A stretch of 64,000 nucleotides of DNA from Paraphaeosphaeria minitans (Eukaryota > Ascomycota > Dothideomycetes > Pleosporales > Didymosphaeriaceae): assembly GCA_015832175.1 (NCBI GenBank), contig WJXW01000004.1:2294001-2358000 (forward strand), written 5' to 3'. Shown here in pieces: positions 32,186 through 41,862 of this stretch. Numbering within the stretch: position 1 is the first letter of the stretch; each line of letters starts with the position of its first letter. The translations under genes were made by a program, and so were the position numbers. The notes beneath the pieces are model-generated. The model was not told the DNA's origin and searched no databases. It saw nothing but the letters and a program-made list of their open reading frames with translations.

Positions 32186-34456
32186 ATGGTGTTGAGTACC
32201 ACCGTCGAACTTTCAGATACCCAGAAAGCTGCTCTTAAAGATCACTTCAACAGCACAACATGGCCGAAGAGCTTCTTGTCGATCGAAAACGCCCGAGATG
32301 CTCTTGTGCAGATGGGTCGAGCGTGGCCGGCCGAAGATGATGCGGTATTGATGTCCCTCCCCGAATTGCTTGGGATCCCTATACTCTCAGAAGATGCCTT
32401 CAGCACCATCGACAACGCACTATTTCCCAGCCGATTTGCTTGGGAATGCATGGATCGGCGTACACATCTAGCAATCATGGAGGGAGATGGCGTCCAGGTC
32501 AAGCCAAAGTTCAACGGAACGGCGACGATACAATTGGAAGGACTAGGCTTCAATGGCGAAGGCATTCTGGATGAGTTGATCCGGATACGCGGCCTGCTCA
32601 TAGCACGCAACGGGTCTCTTGCTGAACTACAAGAACATAGCACGAGGAAGGATACTGGTCATAAGCAGATGACCACCAACGACATGTTGAAGGCACGCGA
32701 CGAATTCAACCTGAATGGATGGCCCGGACGATTTCGAGATCTACAGAGCTTCGCCGCTTCTGACGCTCACTCCGCTACGACACTAAGCGACGCCGAGGCT
32801 GATACGCTTTATGCCATGACTACGAGCATAACCGGCATCGCATGGGACAGCCTGCATGCGGTCTTCTTCCCTGGTGTTTCTGATCATGACTGGAAGCTAA
32901 AGGCATCAAACATCTATGCGCGCCGGAGGTGGGCAGCAAAGGATGTCGACGAGCTCAAGCTGGCTTACGAGAAGGATGAGCTCGAGCAATTTGCAACTAG
33001 TCATGGACGGAGCTTGGGTCAGGTTAAGCGGAAAGCTCAGAGCACTTTCGTTCGCGAACCAAATCAATCTGCCGGGGACACGCCTTCTGGTTCGAAATGG
33101 CGGGTACAGAGCCAAAAAGCCTCGTACTTAGTCAAGCCGCGACAGAAGCGAGCTCGAACTGGATATCAGTTACCCTTGGATGCCCCTACCGAAGAGGCCA
33201 CTGCAGATACGCTTCCTCAAACAACAGAAGAAGACGCGGCATACCCTGCGACACATCAGCCTGGTGGTATTGCTAGCTACCAGTCTGTGGTCACAGACGA
33301 GTTGATATACAACAACGAAGGATACTATCCCTGCGACGCATACAACATTGTACGCCTTAGATTACGGAATCTTCCATTCGAAGCAATCTCACAATTGGCT
33401 TTCAAGGCAACCTATACGACTGCACAGATACGCCGAATTCACGACCGGATCTATCCAAATCTGCGGGGCACTATTCTTGCGACTCCGTGGCCGAATTTCG
33501 ACAAGGTTTTCAAGGAGAACTATGCGAGGTATCTTGTATATCGGGGCACAGGAGCTGCCCAGTGCCAACCGCATTTACCTAGACAAGAAGGAACAGATCG
33601 AGCATCAACCTTCCTCGGCTCACATGCCACCCACCGCGGTATGGCTTCTCTACAGGGTGGACAGAGCGGCCGTGATTCTTTGCAGTTGGATGTCTCGCAT
33701 ATCTCAGGCAGTGCCAGTCAGAAACGCGATAGGTCAGGAGGGTTCATTGCTGGGCAAACCCCTTCAGCACCAGGCCACGGTACGCCTATGATATCTTCTG
33801 GAGCTCTCGATCTAGGGAGTATCTACACGAACCCGCAGTCTTTCAATTCGCCCAGCAGTAGCTTTCAATCAGCTCAGATGACTGGATCCCAGCTTCCAGT
33901 CTCTTCACAAATCGGAGCTACACTTTACGACGCCTTCCCAAAAGACTATATCACCCAAAGCTCTGAGCCAGCCCACGCCTTCGCTGATCCGCAGCTCGAT
34001 CAGAGCACGTTCGCAGACCGTGGCCTATTTGGGGCCCCACAACTCTCAAATCAGTCGCTGGAAGATTACATGGGAGCTCCAGGCTTCAGCATGCCGACCA
34101 ACACCGACTGGTCTTCCACCGGCCTGAATCCTGCGCCCAATACAGATGGCTCACTTCGTCAGGAGCTCACTGATTTTAGAAACCTCGCCTCCATGGGCAC
34201 TGGAGCGCAGCCAACTTCTTCTGCACCCACCGCCACGCCTGCGTTTTCCCAGGGCCCCATGAACCGTGGGCAGTTCGCTTCCGCGAACCTCCCAACCTGG
34301 GCATACGACATGGCCCCCCAACCCAGCGACTCAGAAAACTTCAGCTATATCTCCCAGGGGCTCGCGGAACTCGTGCAATCCGCCGATGCGCGCGCTGTGC
34401 AGCCAGACTCGGCAAACAATGTCGAGGATGAGGATCCCATTACCTATCGGTACTAA
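32186..34456 (+). CDS. hypothetical protein, possible DNA-binding regulator
   Basis: From ATG 32186 the frame runs to TAA at 34456 (756 aa). The same frame is open and protein-like further upstream to 32057 (DWERIGLEDYFGQQPGHLQIEYN), so an upstream exon could extend the N-terminus. The first 500 residues are helical, with two segments resembling Myb-like or trihelix units (RRRWAAKDVDELKLAYEKDEL near residue 245; CDAYNIVRLRLRNLPFEAISQL near 385). The last 260 are Ser/Gln/Pro/Asn-rich and disordered, ending in an acidic VEDEDPITYRY. It is arranged head to head with the Myb-repeat gene at 27535-29214. No firm family; a transcription-associated role is inference. Confidence 0.6.
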   Translation: MVLSTTVELSDTQKAALKDHFNSTTWPKSFLSIENARDALVQMGRAWPAEDDAVLMSLPELLGIPILSEDAFSTIDNALFPSRFAWECMDRRTHLAIMEGDGVQVKPKFNGTATIQLEGLGFNGEGILDELIRIRGLLIARNGSLAELQEHSTRKDTGHKQMTTNDMLKARDEFNLNGWPGRFRDLQSFAASDAHSATTLSDAEADTLYAMTTSITGIAWDSLHAVFFPGVSDHDWKLKASNIYARRRWAAKDVDELKLAYEKDELEQFATSHGRSLGQVKRKAQSTFVREPNQSAGDTPSGSKWRVQSQKASYLVKPRQKRARTGYQLPLDAPTEEATADTLPQTTEEDAAYPATHQPGGIASYQSVVTDELIYNNEGYYPCDAYNIVRLRLRNLPFEAISQLAFKATYTTAQIRRIHDRIYPNLRGTILATPWPNFDKVFKENYARYLVYRGTGAAQCQPHLPRQEGTDRASTFLGSHATHRGMASLQGGQSGRDSLQLDVSHISGSASQKRDRSGGFIAGQTPSAPGHGTPMISSGALDLGSIYTNPQSFNSPSSSFQSAQMTGSQLPVSSQIGATLYDAFPKDYITQSSEPAHAFADPQLDQSTFADRGLFGAPQLSNQSLEDYMGAPGFSMPTNTDWSSTGLNPAPNTDGSLRQELTDFRNLASMGTGAQPTSSAPTATPAFSQGPMNRGQFASANLPTWAYDMAPQPSDSENFSYISQGLAELVQSADARAVQPDSANNVEDEDPITYRY

Positions 34457-35602
34457 ATCCGCACCGGGCAGGGCTTCACCAAAGCCTCAAGCATGTCCGT
34501 CTACCAACCAACGATCCTGCATTCGATTCTTCAATCCCGATTCTTAAACTTTAATCCTTTAATTCCAATTGTTCTTTCCAGCAGGCTTTTTTTTGGGGGG
34601 GGGGGGGTTTCAAAGGGCTTTTCTCTCCCTCTCTCTCTCTCTTTCTCTCTCTGCATGTTTTCAACGAATCCTTACCTAGCGGTGCGTCAACCCACGACCA
34701 TTTCCCCGGCCGTGAGAGTTCACCCACCCGCCCTCGATTCCATGACCAAAGCGCGGTATCAATGCCGTGCGTACACGGAATCAACAACTGTTCGTTTGCA
34801 GACTTGAAATTGTCTTTACTTTGATAGCAATTATCTCGCGTTAGGTAGGTAGTGCATGGAATCACGCCCGTGCACTTTCCAGACTTGAGGTACCTAGTTT
34901 TTACTTTGATAGCAATCAATTCGTGTCAGCAGCAGCACCGGAAGGGCCTGGTTGGCCATGCTCAAATGTGATTTCGTGGCCGTGAGAAGAAGCTGGTCGG
35001 TCGTGAAGAGATATTGGTGACGCGGCCGACCCGAAACTGCAAGGAAACACAATCTGAGAGCGGGAGAGGGTTTGGCTCTACCCGACTGATATCGGCATTG
35101 CGCTGTTCTACGAGTGTGAAGAGGTTACATTGTGCAGCAACAGGATTTGAACAGTAACGTGTCGATGTCACAATACGACTTCATAGTCTCAATGCAGTGC
35201 TAATCGCTATTCAAAAAGCTTCCAGTCGCCGGAAGAAGAAGAAAAGGTGTGAGGTGCGAGGTGCGAGGTCAGGGACGCAGAGCCTACCCAGGATTTTGCT
35301 CTTCTCCACCTCATGCACCTGGCACATATTCTTTTTCTCACCCGGCGTCCGATGCACTCGAAGGGCCCCATCGACTGGACCGAGTCCAGACTAACGACTT
35401 TTGTGGAACTTTGACCTGAACGCACAGGCGGAGGAAGAGTTCGGAATCGAGAATGGTCGTGCTGTTCCCCTATGTCGATGCTAAGAAATTGAACGAGGCC
35501 GTATATGCATACAAGCCTTCATGATACATAATGTTACCCGCGCCACGCAAAAGACTTCGCGATGCTACTCGCACGCAGCTGCGTCCCACACCACCACCAC
35601 CC
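34457..35602. other. intergenic region with T8-G13 and CT tracts
   Basis: Between convergent genes. A T8-G13 homopolymer junction lies at 34587-34607 and a CT-rich microsatellite at about 34624-34652. The rest shows only short overlapping ORFs with no recognised domain. Confidence 0.55.
34587..34652. repeat. T8-G13 homopolymer junction followed by CT microsatellite
   Basis: T at 34587-34594, then G at 34595-34607, then a CT/CTTT-rich tract to about 34652. It lies about 130 bp after the stop codon of the 32186 gene. Confidence 0.9.
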
Positions 35603-36772
35603 CTAATACTCCTTGACGTGGATCTGCTTCACCTGATTCACCACCCGATCCAACAAACTCACCATCTCGTCCGCCACAAAGCCCGGACTATCGACCTGCA
35701 CGAAATGCCCACTCCCCACCGCGACCAGCGGCCCAATCGCCTTGCCCTCCTCCGTGATGCGCGTCAACCCCTCGTTGTACTTCTGCCACAAGGGATTCAC
35801 ATACGTCATGGTCAGCAGCTTCGGCACCTTCATGGCGCCCTGCTCCGTCTGGTCGGCGAACGTCTCCCAGTCGTGCCCGACGACCGTCATGTACGGGCCC
35901 TCGCTGTGGTACCCTTCGAGCCGCGGGGCGTCAGCGTGGGGCAGCAGCGTGGCGAGGTTGCGCCGCGAGAGACCCTCGCGGGACGGCACGTCCGGGTGGA
36001 ACATCTTCGCCATGTTGGCTCGCACGGCGCGCACGTCGCTGGGCCGGGTGCCCGGCGGGAGGACGTTGGGGTCGAAGGAGGGCTCGTCGGGGTCCGGCCA
36101 GATGCTCACAAAATCCGTATTGGCAATCACGCTGTCGAGGAAGAGCAGGCCCAGCACCGTCCCCGGATACGTCTGCGCGAAGAGCCGGGCCAGCGCGCAC
36201 CCGATGCTGTTGCATACGAAGATGAGGCAGGGGAATTCCGTGGGGTTCGAAATGTCGAGGTGCTCTTTCCAGATCTGCAGCGTGAATTGGCGCAGACTGC
36301 GCACGACGCTCATGGCGTCGTGGCCGTGGGAGGGCCCGTCGGCTGCGGGGTCGTCGGGGTCGCGGTCGGAGTCGCCTTGGCCGTAGCGGTCGTAGGTGAG
36401 GAGTGCGGGGTAGGGGAGGCCGTTCGTTATTCTTTTTTCCAGGAATTTCTGCAGGGAGGGTTCCCACGAGGCCCGGGGCTGGACCATGCCGTTCAGGAAG
36501 ACGACGAGGGATTTGGAGAAGGGATTTGGGCGGTGCGGCTTGGACGGTGACGCCGAGTAATAGGTATATGCTAGTTTTGCGCCGGGCTTGCCTTCGAGGA
36601 TACAGGAGGAGATTTCCGGGTCGGGGTAGGGTGGCAGGTCCTCTTCTGAGGACTGGTGTGATGGGTTGTGGTCGTGTGGTAGTCCGCTGCTAAGATGGTG
36701 ATTTCTGTGCTCATGATTCATCGTCGCCTCTAGGGTCCCTAGCTCTTTCATGATGGAGTGTTTCCGTGCCAT
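35603..36772 (-). CDS. alpha/beta hydrolase
   Basis: A single-exon gene of 389 aa, ATG at 36772 and stop at 35603. The fold is seen in order: a strand and oxyanion region SLVVFLNGMVQPRASW, TYDRYGQGDSD, the nucleophile elbow FVCNSIGCALARLFA (Ser in C-N-S-I-G, a variant of G-x-S-x-G), LFLDSV after the elbow strand, and the catalytic His near the C-terminus in AVGSGHFVQVDSP. An acid is available after the sixth strand. No signal peptide, and the His-rich N-terminal 45 residues look disordered. Substrate unknown. A long plus-strand ORF across the same bases is an antisense shadow caused by high GC at third positions. Confidence 0.82.
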   Translation of the reverse strand: MARKHSIMKELGTLEATMNHEHRNHHLSSGLPHDHNPSHQSSEEDLPPYPDPEISSCILEGKPGAKLAYTYYSASPSKPHRPNPFSKSLVVFLNGMVQPRASWEPSLQKFLEKRITNGLPYPALLTYDRYGQGDSDRDPDDPAADGPSHGHDAMSVVRSLRQFTLQIWKEHLDISNPTEFPCLIFVCNSIGCALARLFAQTYPGTVLGLLFLDSVIANTDFVSIWPDPDEPSFDPNVLPPGTRPSDVRAVRANMAKMFHPDVPSREGLSRRNLATLLPHADAPRLEGYHSEGPYMTVVGHDWETFADQTEQGAMKVPKLLTMTYVNPLWQKYNEGLTRITEEGKAIGPLVAVGSGHFVQVDSPGFVADEMVSLLDRVVNQVKQIHVKEY

Positions 36773-37351
36773 GGCTTACATGTGGGATGGTTGTACAGGT
36801 TTCCGTTCTGATACGGCTTCGATGGGCGGTTGGAGAACTCTGAAGTTGGCGTCGAATTATCCAAATGTAGACTAGGTAAGTACCTAAGGCAAGCAAGCTT
36901 GGTTAATGGAAGCGCAGCGGAAGAACCCGGACTATAGCAAAGCACATAGCAAGCAGATCAGATGAATTAACGACACATGGCAAAACAAGTGCAGCGTCGG
37001 GCCTCAGGGCGTCGTGGGTGTTCGCATCGATACCTATGCGGCACGGTTTGTCGCTCGTAGCATGACATACGGTACCTAGGTACCCCTCATGAGGCTTGAT
37101 GGCGGGTCCAGTCAAAGTCAAGGGCAGCGCGGGGGCGATCCTTTGTAAACGCGGCGCCATAGGTAGCCAATGGGGGTTGGGAGGTGACGAACAGGAAGCC
37201 AGATGGTACGTGAAATACTTCGCAAGACATGCTGGGCTGAAAGTCGAATAGGAAGCCCGATGTTACGTGGGGGATACTTTGATAATTCGCAAGCCATGTT
37301 GGTCTTCCACGGCTACCGTGCCCATGATAGGTCATGTGCTGGTAGGCGGTA

Positions 37352-37484
37352 TGCTGGTGGATGAAGTGTTGGTGGATGAAGTGTTGGTGGATGAAGTGTT
37401 GGTGGATGAAGTGTTGGTGGATGAAGTGTTGGTGGATGAAGTGTTGGTGGATGAAGTGTTGGTGGATGAAGTGTTGGTGGATGA
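37352..37484. repeat. 15-bp minisatellite, about nine units
   Basis: The unit GTGTTGGTGGATGAA is repeated head to tail with perfect periodicity from 37366. A variant first unit lies at 37351-37365 and a last unit truncated by one base ends at 37484. Because 15 is divisible by three, the array is open in several frames on both strands (VLVDE; STNTS), which explains the artificial ORFs there. Confidence 0.95.
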
Positions 37485-37904
37485 GTGTTGGTAGGTGGTG
37501 TGCCACCTAGTAGGTGATGTGCTGGTGATGTGCAACTAGCAGCTTGTTTGGGTAGGTATAAGAGGCTGAAACTTCAAGGCAAGACAGGTTCATGAGCGGT
37601 GAAGGTCGAGGAATGCAAGATAGGGCCTGGACTGGGGCGTAGCGGTTCCCTGTCCTTTGCCCTGCGGCTGGTCCGTTCACGATGTGCCAAGGATCGCAAA
37701 CAGACTGGGGTGCGGCATCCAGGGACTGCCTTCACATGCGTGCCTAGGTAGCAGAGCACGGCTTCCGAGTGGCATTCACAGGCAGCGGAGCAACAGACGC
37801 GCCGAGGAGCCATACCGCGAGCGGACACCTAGGTACGTGTAGTTGCAGCTGCCGTGGCATGTCAAAACATGTCCATGCAGCCGTGGCAGCGGGCGGGCGA
37901 CGAT

Positions 37905-37936
<32 letters not shown>
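37905..37936. repeat. CAGGCA hexanucleotide microsatellite
   Basis: Five perfect CAGGCA units plus a partial one. On the minus strand it encodes alternating Val-Pro. Confidence 0.95.
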
Positions 37937-38174
37937 CGATGCAGGCCGGCGATGACGTCGTGCGTCGGGATGGTGGGAGGCTGCTTCCATCTCATTTCAC
38001 TTCATTTCATTTCGGACTAGTCTACTTAACATCTGGGGAAGCCTCCACAGCGCGCCCCAACACCCACAGTCCACCCGCAGTCCACTCCACTGACTACTCT
38101 CTGCTCATCCTCGATCACAGCGGTCCCATCAAGTCCACCGTCACTCGCTCCCACCCACGACATTCACCGATCCC

Positions 38175-38306
38175 AGCACAGACGTTCACCAGCACAGACG
38201 TTCACCAGCACAGACGTTCACCAGCACAGACGTTCACCAGCACAGACGTTCACCAGCACAGACGTTCACCAGCACAGACGTTCACCAGCACAGACGTTCA
38301 CCAGCA
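38175..38306. repeat. 16-bp minisatellite, eight units with variant flanks
   Basis: The unit AGCACAGACGTTCACC is repeated eight times. Variant units with GGCACTCACCGATCCC-type changes follow to about 38362. It ends about 120 bp before the start codon of the gene at 38486, so it may lie in that gene's promoter or leader. Confidence 0.93.
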
Positions 38307-38485
38307 CAGGCACTCACCGATCCCAGCACAGGCATTCACCGATCCCAGCGCAGACATTCACCTGCATCGCCATCCCGCTCCCGGGCGCCACGCCAATCGC
38401 GGTATCCCGACCCGCAGTAGCTCGCCCCGGAACGCACAAGACCCCTCCTCTAGTGCCGGGAAGCGCGCTGGCCATCGTCGCCTGG

Positions 38486-39307
38486 ATGGAACATTACGTC
38501 TCTCGCGGCTGCCAGACGGACATCCAGGGCCTCTGCCACGACCCGGCACCGCGCCCGCAGCCTCTCGTGTCCCCGCAGCCTGCTGCTAACACCGCCACTG
38601 CTAATAACATCATCGGCACGCCCACGCCTCCGGACGACATGAGCCTTGAGAAGACGCGCTTTCTCGTCCACGACCTGGAAGTCACGTCCGAGTCCACTCC
38701 AGATCACCCATTGCACGCCTCCCAGACCGACCAGCTGCACAGCCCCAACCACACGGACAACTACACCCCCAGCACCATGCCGCCCAGCATGCTTCTGAAA
38801 CGCAAAACACGCCCGTCTCTCGTCGCCCGCATCTCCCTCCCGGACCCTCACAGCGCCTTCGACAGCGAAAACCCCCGCTCCCCACCGCCCACAGAGGCCC
38901 TCATGAGCCCGCTCCCCGCCGCGAACACCCTGCACGCCGGCCACACCCCCATAATACCGCGCGCGCTCTCGCCTCTGCCGCCCTCGAGTGGGCACCCCTC
39001 CCCTGGCGACGCAGGCCTGACCGGCCCGCTCACCCTCCCTCCACAGCCCGGCGACGGCGCAGCAGACACCATTCCGCTGCACATGCTCGATGCGGAGCTC
39101 GAGAAGCTGCGCCTGGCCCAGGAGCGCAGCGCGAGCCAGCGCAGCCACTCCGCGGAGCCCGAGGAGGAGGCGCACGAGGACGATGCGGCGCCGCCTGCTG
39201 CGCGGACGAAGGAAAATCGGAGGACGAGTTCCGCCGAGGAGGTGGTGGATGGTGTGCTTTTGAAGAAGCCGCGGATGAACATGGGCGCGCCGCTGGGACA
39301 GGCGTAG
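38486..39307 (+). CDS. hypothetical Pro/Ser-rich protein
   Basis: I chose ATG 38486 as the first ATG in the open frame; the stop is TAG 39305-39307, giving 273 aa. The protein is largely disordered and Pro/Ser/Thr-rich with short conserved-looking stretches: SLEKTRFLVHDLEVTSES near residue 53, MLLKRKTRPSLVARISLPDP near 100, a predicted short helix LHMLDAELEKLRLAQERSAS near 200, and a basic end VLLKKPRMNMG. The RKTRPSLVARISLP patch followed by Ser/Pro sites suggests phosphoregulated or nuclear protein, but that is inference. No family recognised. GC-rich composition also creates a long antisense ORF, which I treat as a shadow. Confidence 0.55.
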   Translation: MEHYVSRGCQTDIQGLCHDPAPRPQPLVSPQPAANTATANNIIGTPTPPDDMSLEKTRFLVHDLEVTSESTPDHPLHASQTDQLHSPNHTDNYTPSTMPPSMLLKRKTRPSLVARISLPDPHSAFDSENPRSPPPTEALMSPLPAANTLHAGHTPIIPRALSPLPPSSGHPSPGDAGLTGPLTLPPQPGDGAADTIPLHMLDAELEKLRLAQERSASQRSHSAEPEEEAHEDDAAPPAARTKENRRTSSAEEVVDGVLLKKPRMNMGAPLGQA

Positions 39308-39792
39308 GAGCCTAGCCCGAGGCGCCACGATTGAGGAATTCGCGGACGTGTGACTGTTGGATGCAAGACACCATCACTACGCAGAATAATTTTTTTTTCT
39401 TTGGTTACGTTGCGACATGAGCGTTTTGACAGCATTGTTACGGTTTGGATGCACGCATGGATGGTTATCCGACGACGACGACGACGGGCGTTTTTGAGTC
39501 ACCGACGCGTAGTTGGTTCGCGGGGGGGGTTTTTTGGATACAGAACCAGAAGAAGGAAAAAAAAAAGGTCCTTCATCCCTGCCTCTCCCCGCGTATCCGG
39601 GACGAGAGGGCAATACCCGCAGTAGATAGATACATCGCTAGAGCACAAGACCGGAGCGTCTTCCCATTCTCATCTTTCATCTCTCGTCTTTCCGCTACGC
39701 TTGGCGCGCTCCGTGTTCCTTGCCATGCCAAACGTGTCTCGCAATGTCGACCGACGTGAGTTTGCGCAGACGCTTCGGTCATTTCATCATTC

Positions 39793-39990
39793 TCCTTTCC
39801 TTTCCTTCCTTCCTTCCTTCCTTCCTTCCTTCCTTTCCTTCCTTCCTTCCTTTCCTTCCTTCCTTCCTTTCCTTCCTTCCTTCCTTCCTTTCCTTCCTTC
39901 CTTCCTTTCCTTCCTTCCTTTCCTTCCTTCCTTCCTTCCTTCCTTTCCTCCTTTCCTCCTTTCCTTCCATTCCTTCCATTCCTTTACTTT
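39793..39990. repeat. CCTT/TTCC pyrimidine microsatellite, about 200 bp
   Basis: Nearly uninterrupted tetranucleotide TTCC repeats with occasional extra T giving TTTCC. A perfect polypyrimidine/polypurine strand asymmetry runs across about 180 bases, which could form triplex or H-DNA structures. Confidence 0.95.
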
Positions 39991-40120
39991 CCTCTCATTC
40001 CCCTCCCAATCTGCTATAGTACATACGCAGACGCAGGACCGCGCGCGCGACGACGGAAACGGTGCTGCCAAAAGAAAAGCATACACGTGGCAGCATATAT
40101 GCACAAACGCACACCACAGT

Positions 40121-40131
<11 letters not shown>

Positions 40132-40159
<28 letters not shown>
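40132..40159. repeat. AC dinucleotide microsatellite
   Basis: About 14 perfect AC units. Confidence 0.95.
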
Positions 40160-40162
<3 letters not shown>

Positions 40163-40195
40163 AGCCCCACCTAGTCATATCATGTACGAGCTTCT

Positions 40196-40242
40196 CTTTT
40201 TCTTCTTCTTCTTCTTCTTCTTCTTCTTCTCCTTCTTCTTCA
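40196..40242. repeat. CTT trinucleotide microsatellite
   Basis: About 15 TTC/CTT units with minor interruptions. Confidence 0.92.
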
Positions 40243-40368
40243 CCTCCGTCGTGCCCTCTGGGGTAGGTAGTCGCTCTACGCCTGATAGCGGAGCGTTTTT
40301 TCTCCGTCGATTCGTTCCCAACGCTGGGTGCATCCTCTGCCCCTCGTCCACCTCGGCTCGCCATCCTC

Positions 40369-41862
40369 CTAAAAGTCCTCCATGCTCCCGATAATGTCCA
40401 TGTCATCATCATCCCTCCTTTCCTGCCTCCTCTGCGCCTGCCTCACCCGCTCCTGCTGCTCCCGTTCCCTCTCCCGCCCATTCGCCAGCCTCCTGCGCTC
40501 CGCCTCGCTCACCCCCGCCTTCTCCGCCGCCGCCATCCGCACGCTCAGCGGCCGGCTCTGCATGTAGCTCTCCATGTAGCTCGCGCCCAGACTGCTGGGA
40601 TAGCCTAAACTGCCCGTCTGGTCGAGGTCGTCGACGCCAGAGCCCGAGATGCCGCCGACGTACGTGCTGAATTCTTCTTCGGGTTCGTCGGCGTAGATGG
40701 GTGCTGCCGAGGCGTGGGGCAGGATGGTGGTCGGGTCGCTTGGCGGGGAGGGATCGAGATAGGTTCGTGTGGTGGACTGTGGGTGCTCGTATTCGAGGTG
40801 TGCGTGTGAGGGGGGAGAATGGGACATTGGCGAATGGTGGGGTGAGTCGGGGAGGGTGTGGCCGGTGTGGCCGGTGGGCGAGTTACTGGGGAGCCGCGCT
40901 GGGAGGTTGAGGCTGTGGTGCACGGCGTCGTTGGGGGAGTGGACAGGTGGGACGTCGCCGCCGATAAGACGTGGGTCTATGGTGTCTTCGAGAGAGGCGG
41001 TCGAGTTGGAGGCGCTGGATGCGGTCGTCTCGCTGGGGGACATGAGCTGCGGCTCTGCGATTTGGTCGGCTGGGAGGACGGTCTGGCCATCTATGACTAT
41101 GCTGACGCGCTTTCTCCTGCGCTTCTCGCCGCTGTTTCGCAGCGAGGATTTCTTGATGGCCGGGCATTTCGATTTCTTCGCACTCTCCGGGTGCTGGTTC
41201 TCCTTCTGCGGCGTCTTGCTACTGCTGCCACTTTCGAAGTTCATCTTCTCGCTGCTTTTAGTCGATGATGCGGGCTCGGCCTGTGTGTCTGCGGCATATC
41301 CCGAGGATGACGACGACGACGACGACTTTACCTGCTTCGTAGGTGAAGTAGCGTCAGTCGGGTCTTTCTTCTTGTGGCGCTTCTTCTTCTCCTTTTCTTT
41401 GGAAGTGTCGCCGGCGTCGAGCAGAGGCAAGAATATGGGCGTCACGAGCCCGAACAGCTCCTTCTCCCGCTTGTGCACCTTTGTCCGCTTCGCCTTCTCG
41501 CGCTTCGACTCGGGGGTCAGCACGGGGGACTGGGCGGGCGAGGGGAGAGGGTTAGCTGCCGGGGCTGGTGGGTTGCGTGAGGCGGCATGGCGGTCTGTCC
41601 TGTTCGCGGCGTCGTTTGTCTCGCCGCATTCCATTTCGCGGTACTGTGCAATGAGCTAACCCGGTTAGCCAAGCCAAGGTCTCGCTAGAATAATACATAC
41701 CTGGTGCTGGAACACGTGCAGCTCGTGTTGCTTCTGGTTTATGTAGGCATTGATGTCGGCCTCGAGGCGCTGCTTCTTCTCGTCGATGCTGCGGGCGAGG
41801 CTTTCGAGTTGGAGCGTGGAGCTGCCTGGGACCTCGGCCAGGCGCGGGTCGACGTGCAGCAT
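40369..41862 (-). CDS. hypothetical low-complexity protein with N-terminal coiled coil
   Basis: Exons 41701..41862 and 40369..41655 with a 45-nt intron 41656..41700 (donor GTATGT, acceptor GGTTAG) encode at least 482 aa. The N-terminal segment is a predicted coiled coil (LESLARSIDEKKQRLEADIN, HELHVFQHQ joined to LIAQYREMECG). A Lys/Arg-rich linker (KREKAKRTKVHKREKELFG), Ser-rich tracts and a basic KRRRKRVSIVIDG motif follow, and the protein ends in a helix-rich, acidic DDDDMDIIGSMEDF. The frame is open upstream of ATG 41862 behind a plausible acceptor (YTARQMLHVDP), and a further minus-strand block with SLPPTPTESPARRCIDNW at about 41928-41984 can be joined in phase. The true start may therefore lie 100-300 bp upstream. 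Function unknown; nuclear localisation is likely from the basic motifs. Confidence 0.6.

Larger units (their letters stand above)
36773..38485. other. repeat-rich intergenic region
   Basis: No gene is supported. It carries a 15-bp minisatellite (37352-37484), a CAGGCA hexamer array (37905-37936), a 16-bp minisatellite (38175-38306) and several TAGGTACC motifs. Long ORFs across the minisatellites are by-products of repeat units whose length is a multiple of three or which lack stops. Confidence 0.7.
39308..40368. other. intergenic region with microsatellite cluster
   Basis: Between convergent genes. It holds an A/T run at about 39390-39401, a G9-T6 junction near 39521-39535, a CCTT array, an AC array and a CTT array. 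Homopolymer-like ORFs here (Phe/Leu/Pro/Ser and Lys/Glu/Gly/Arg) are repeat artefacts. Confidence 0.8.

Noticed and set aside
35531..36550. 339-codon plus-strand ORF rich in His and Arg
   Set aside because: It lies exactly antisense to the alpha/beta hydrolase and has no domain; it is a shadow of high GC at third codon positions.
37087..37506. ORF with FIHQH repeats (and VLVDE on the other strand)
   Set aside because: It is created by the 15-bp minisatellite; there is no sign of a real gene around it.
38450..39328. 292-codon minus-strand ORF over the gene at 38486-39307
   Set aside because: It is Arg/Ala/Val-rich with low complexity and antisense to a frame with a better start and composition. 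I kept only the plus-strand frame, at moderate confidence.
39701..40174. ORFs of Phe/Leu/Pro/Ser or Lys/Glu/Gly/Arg repeats
   Set aside because: They are translations of the TTCC and AC microsatellites.
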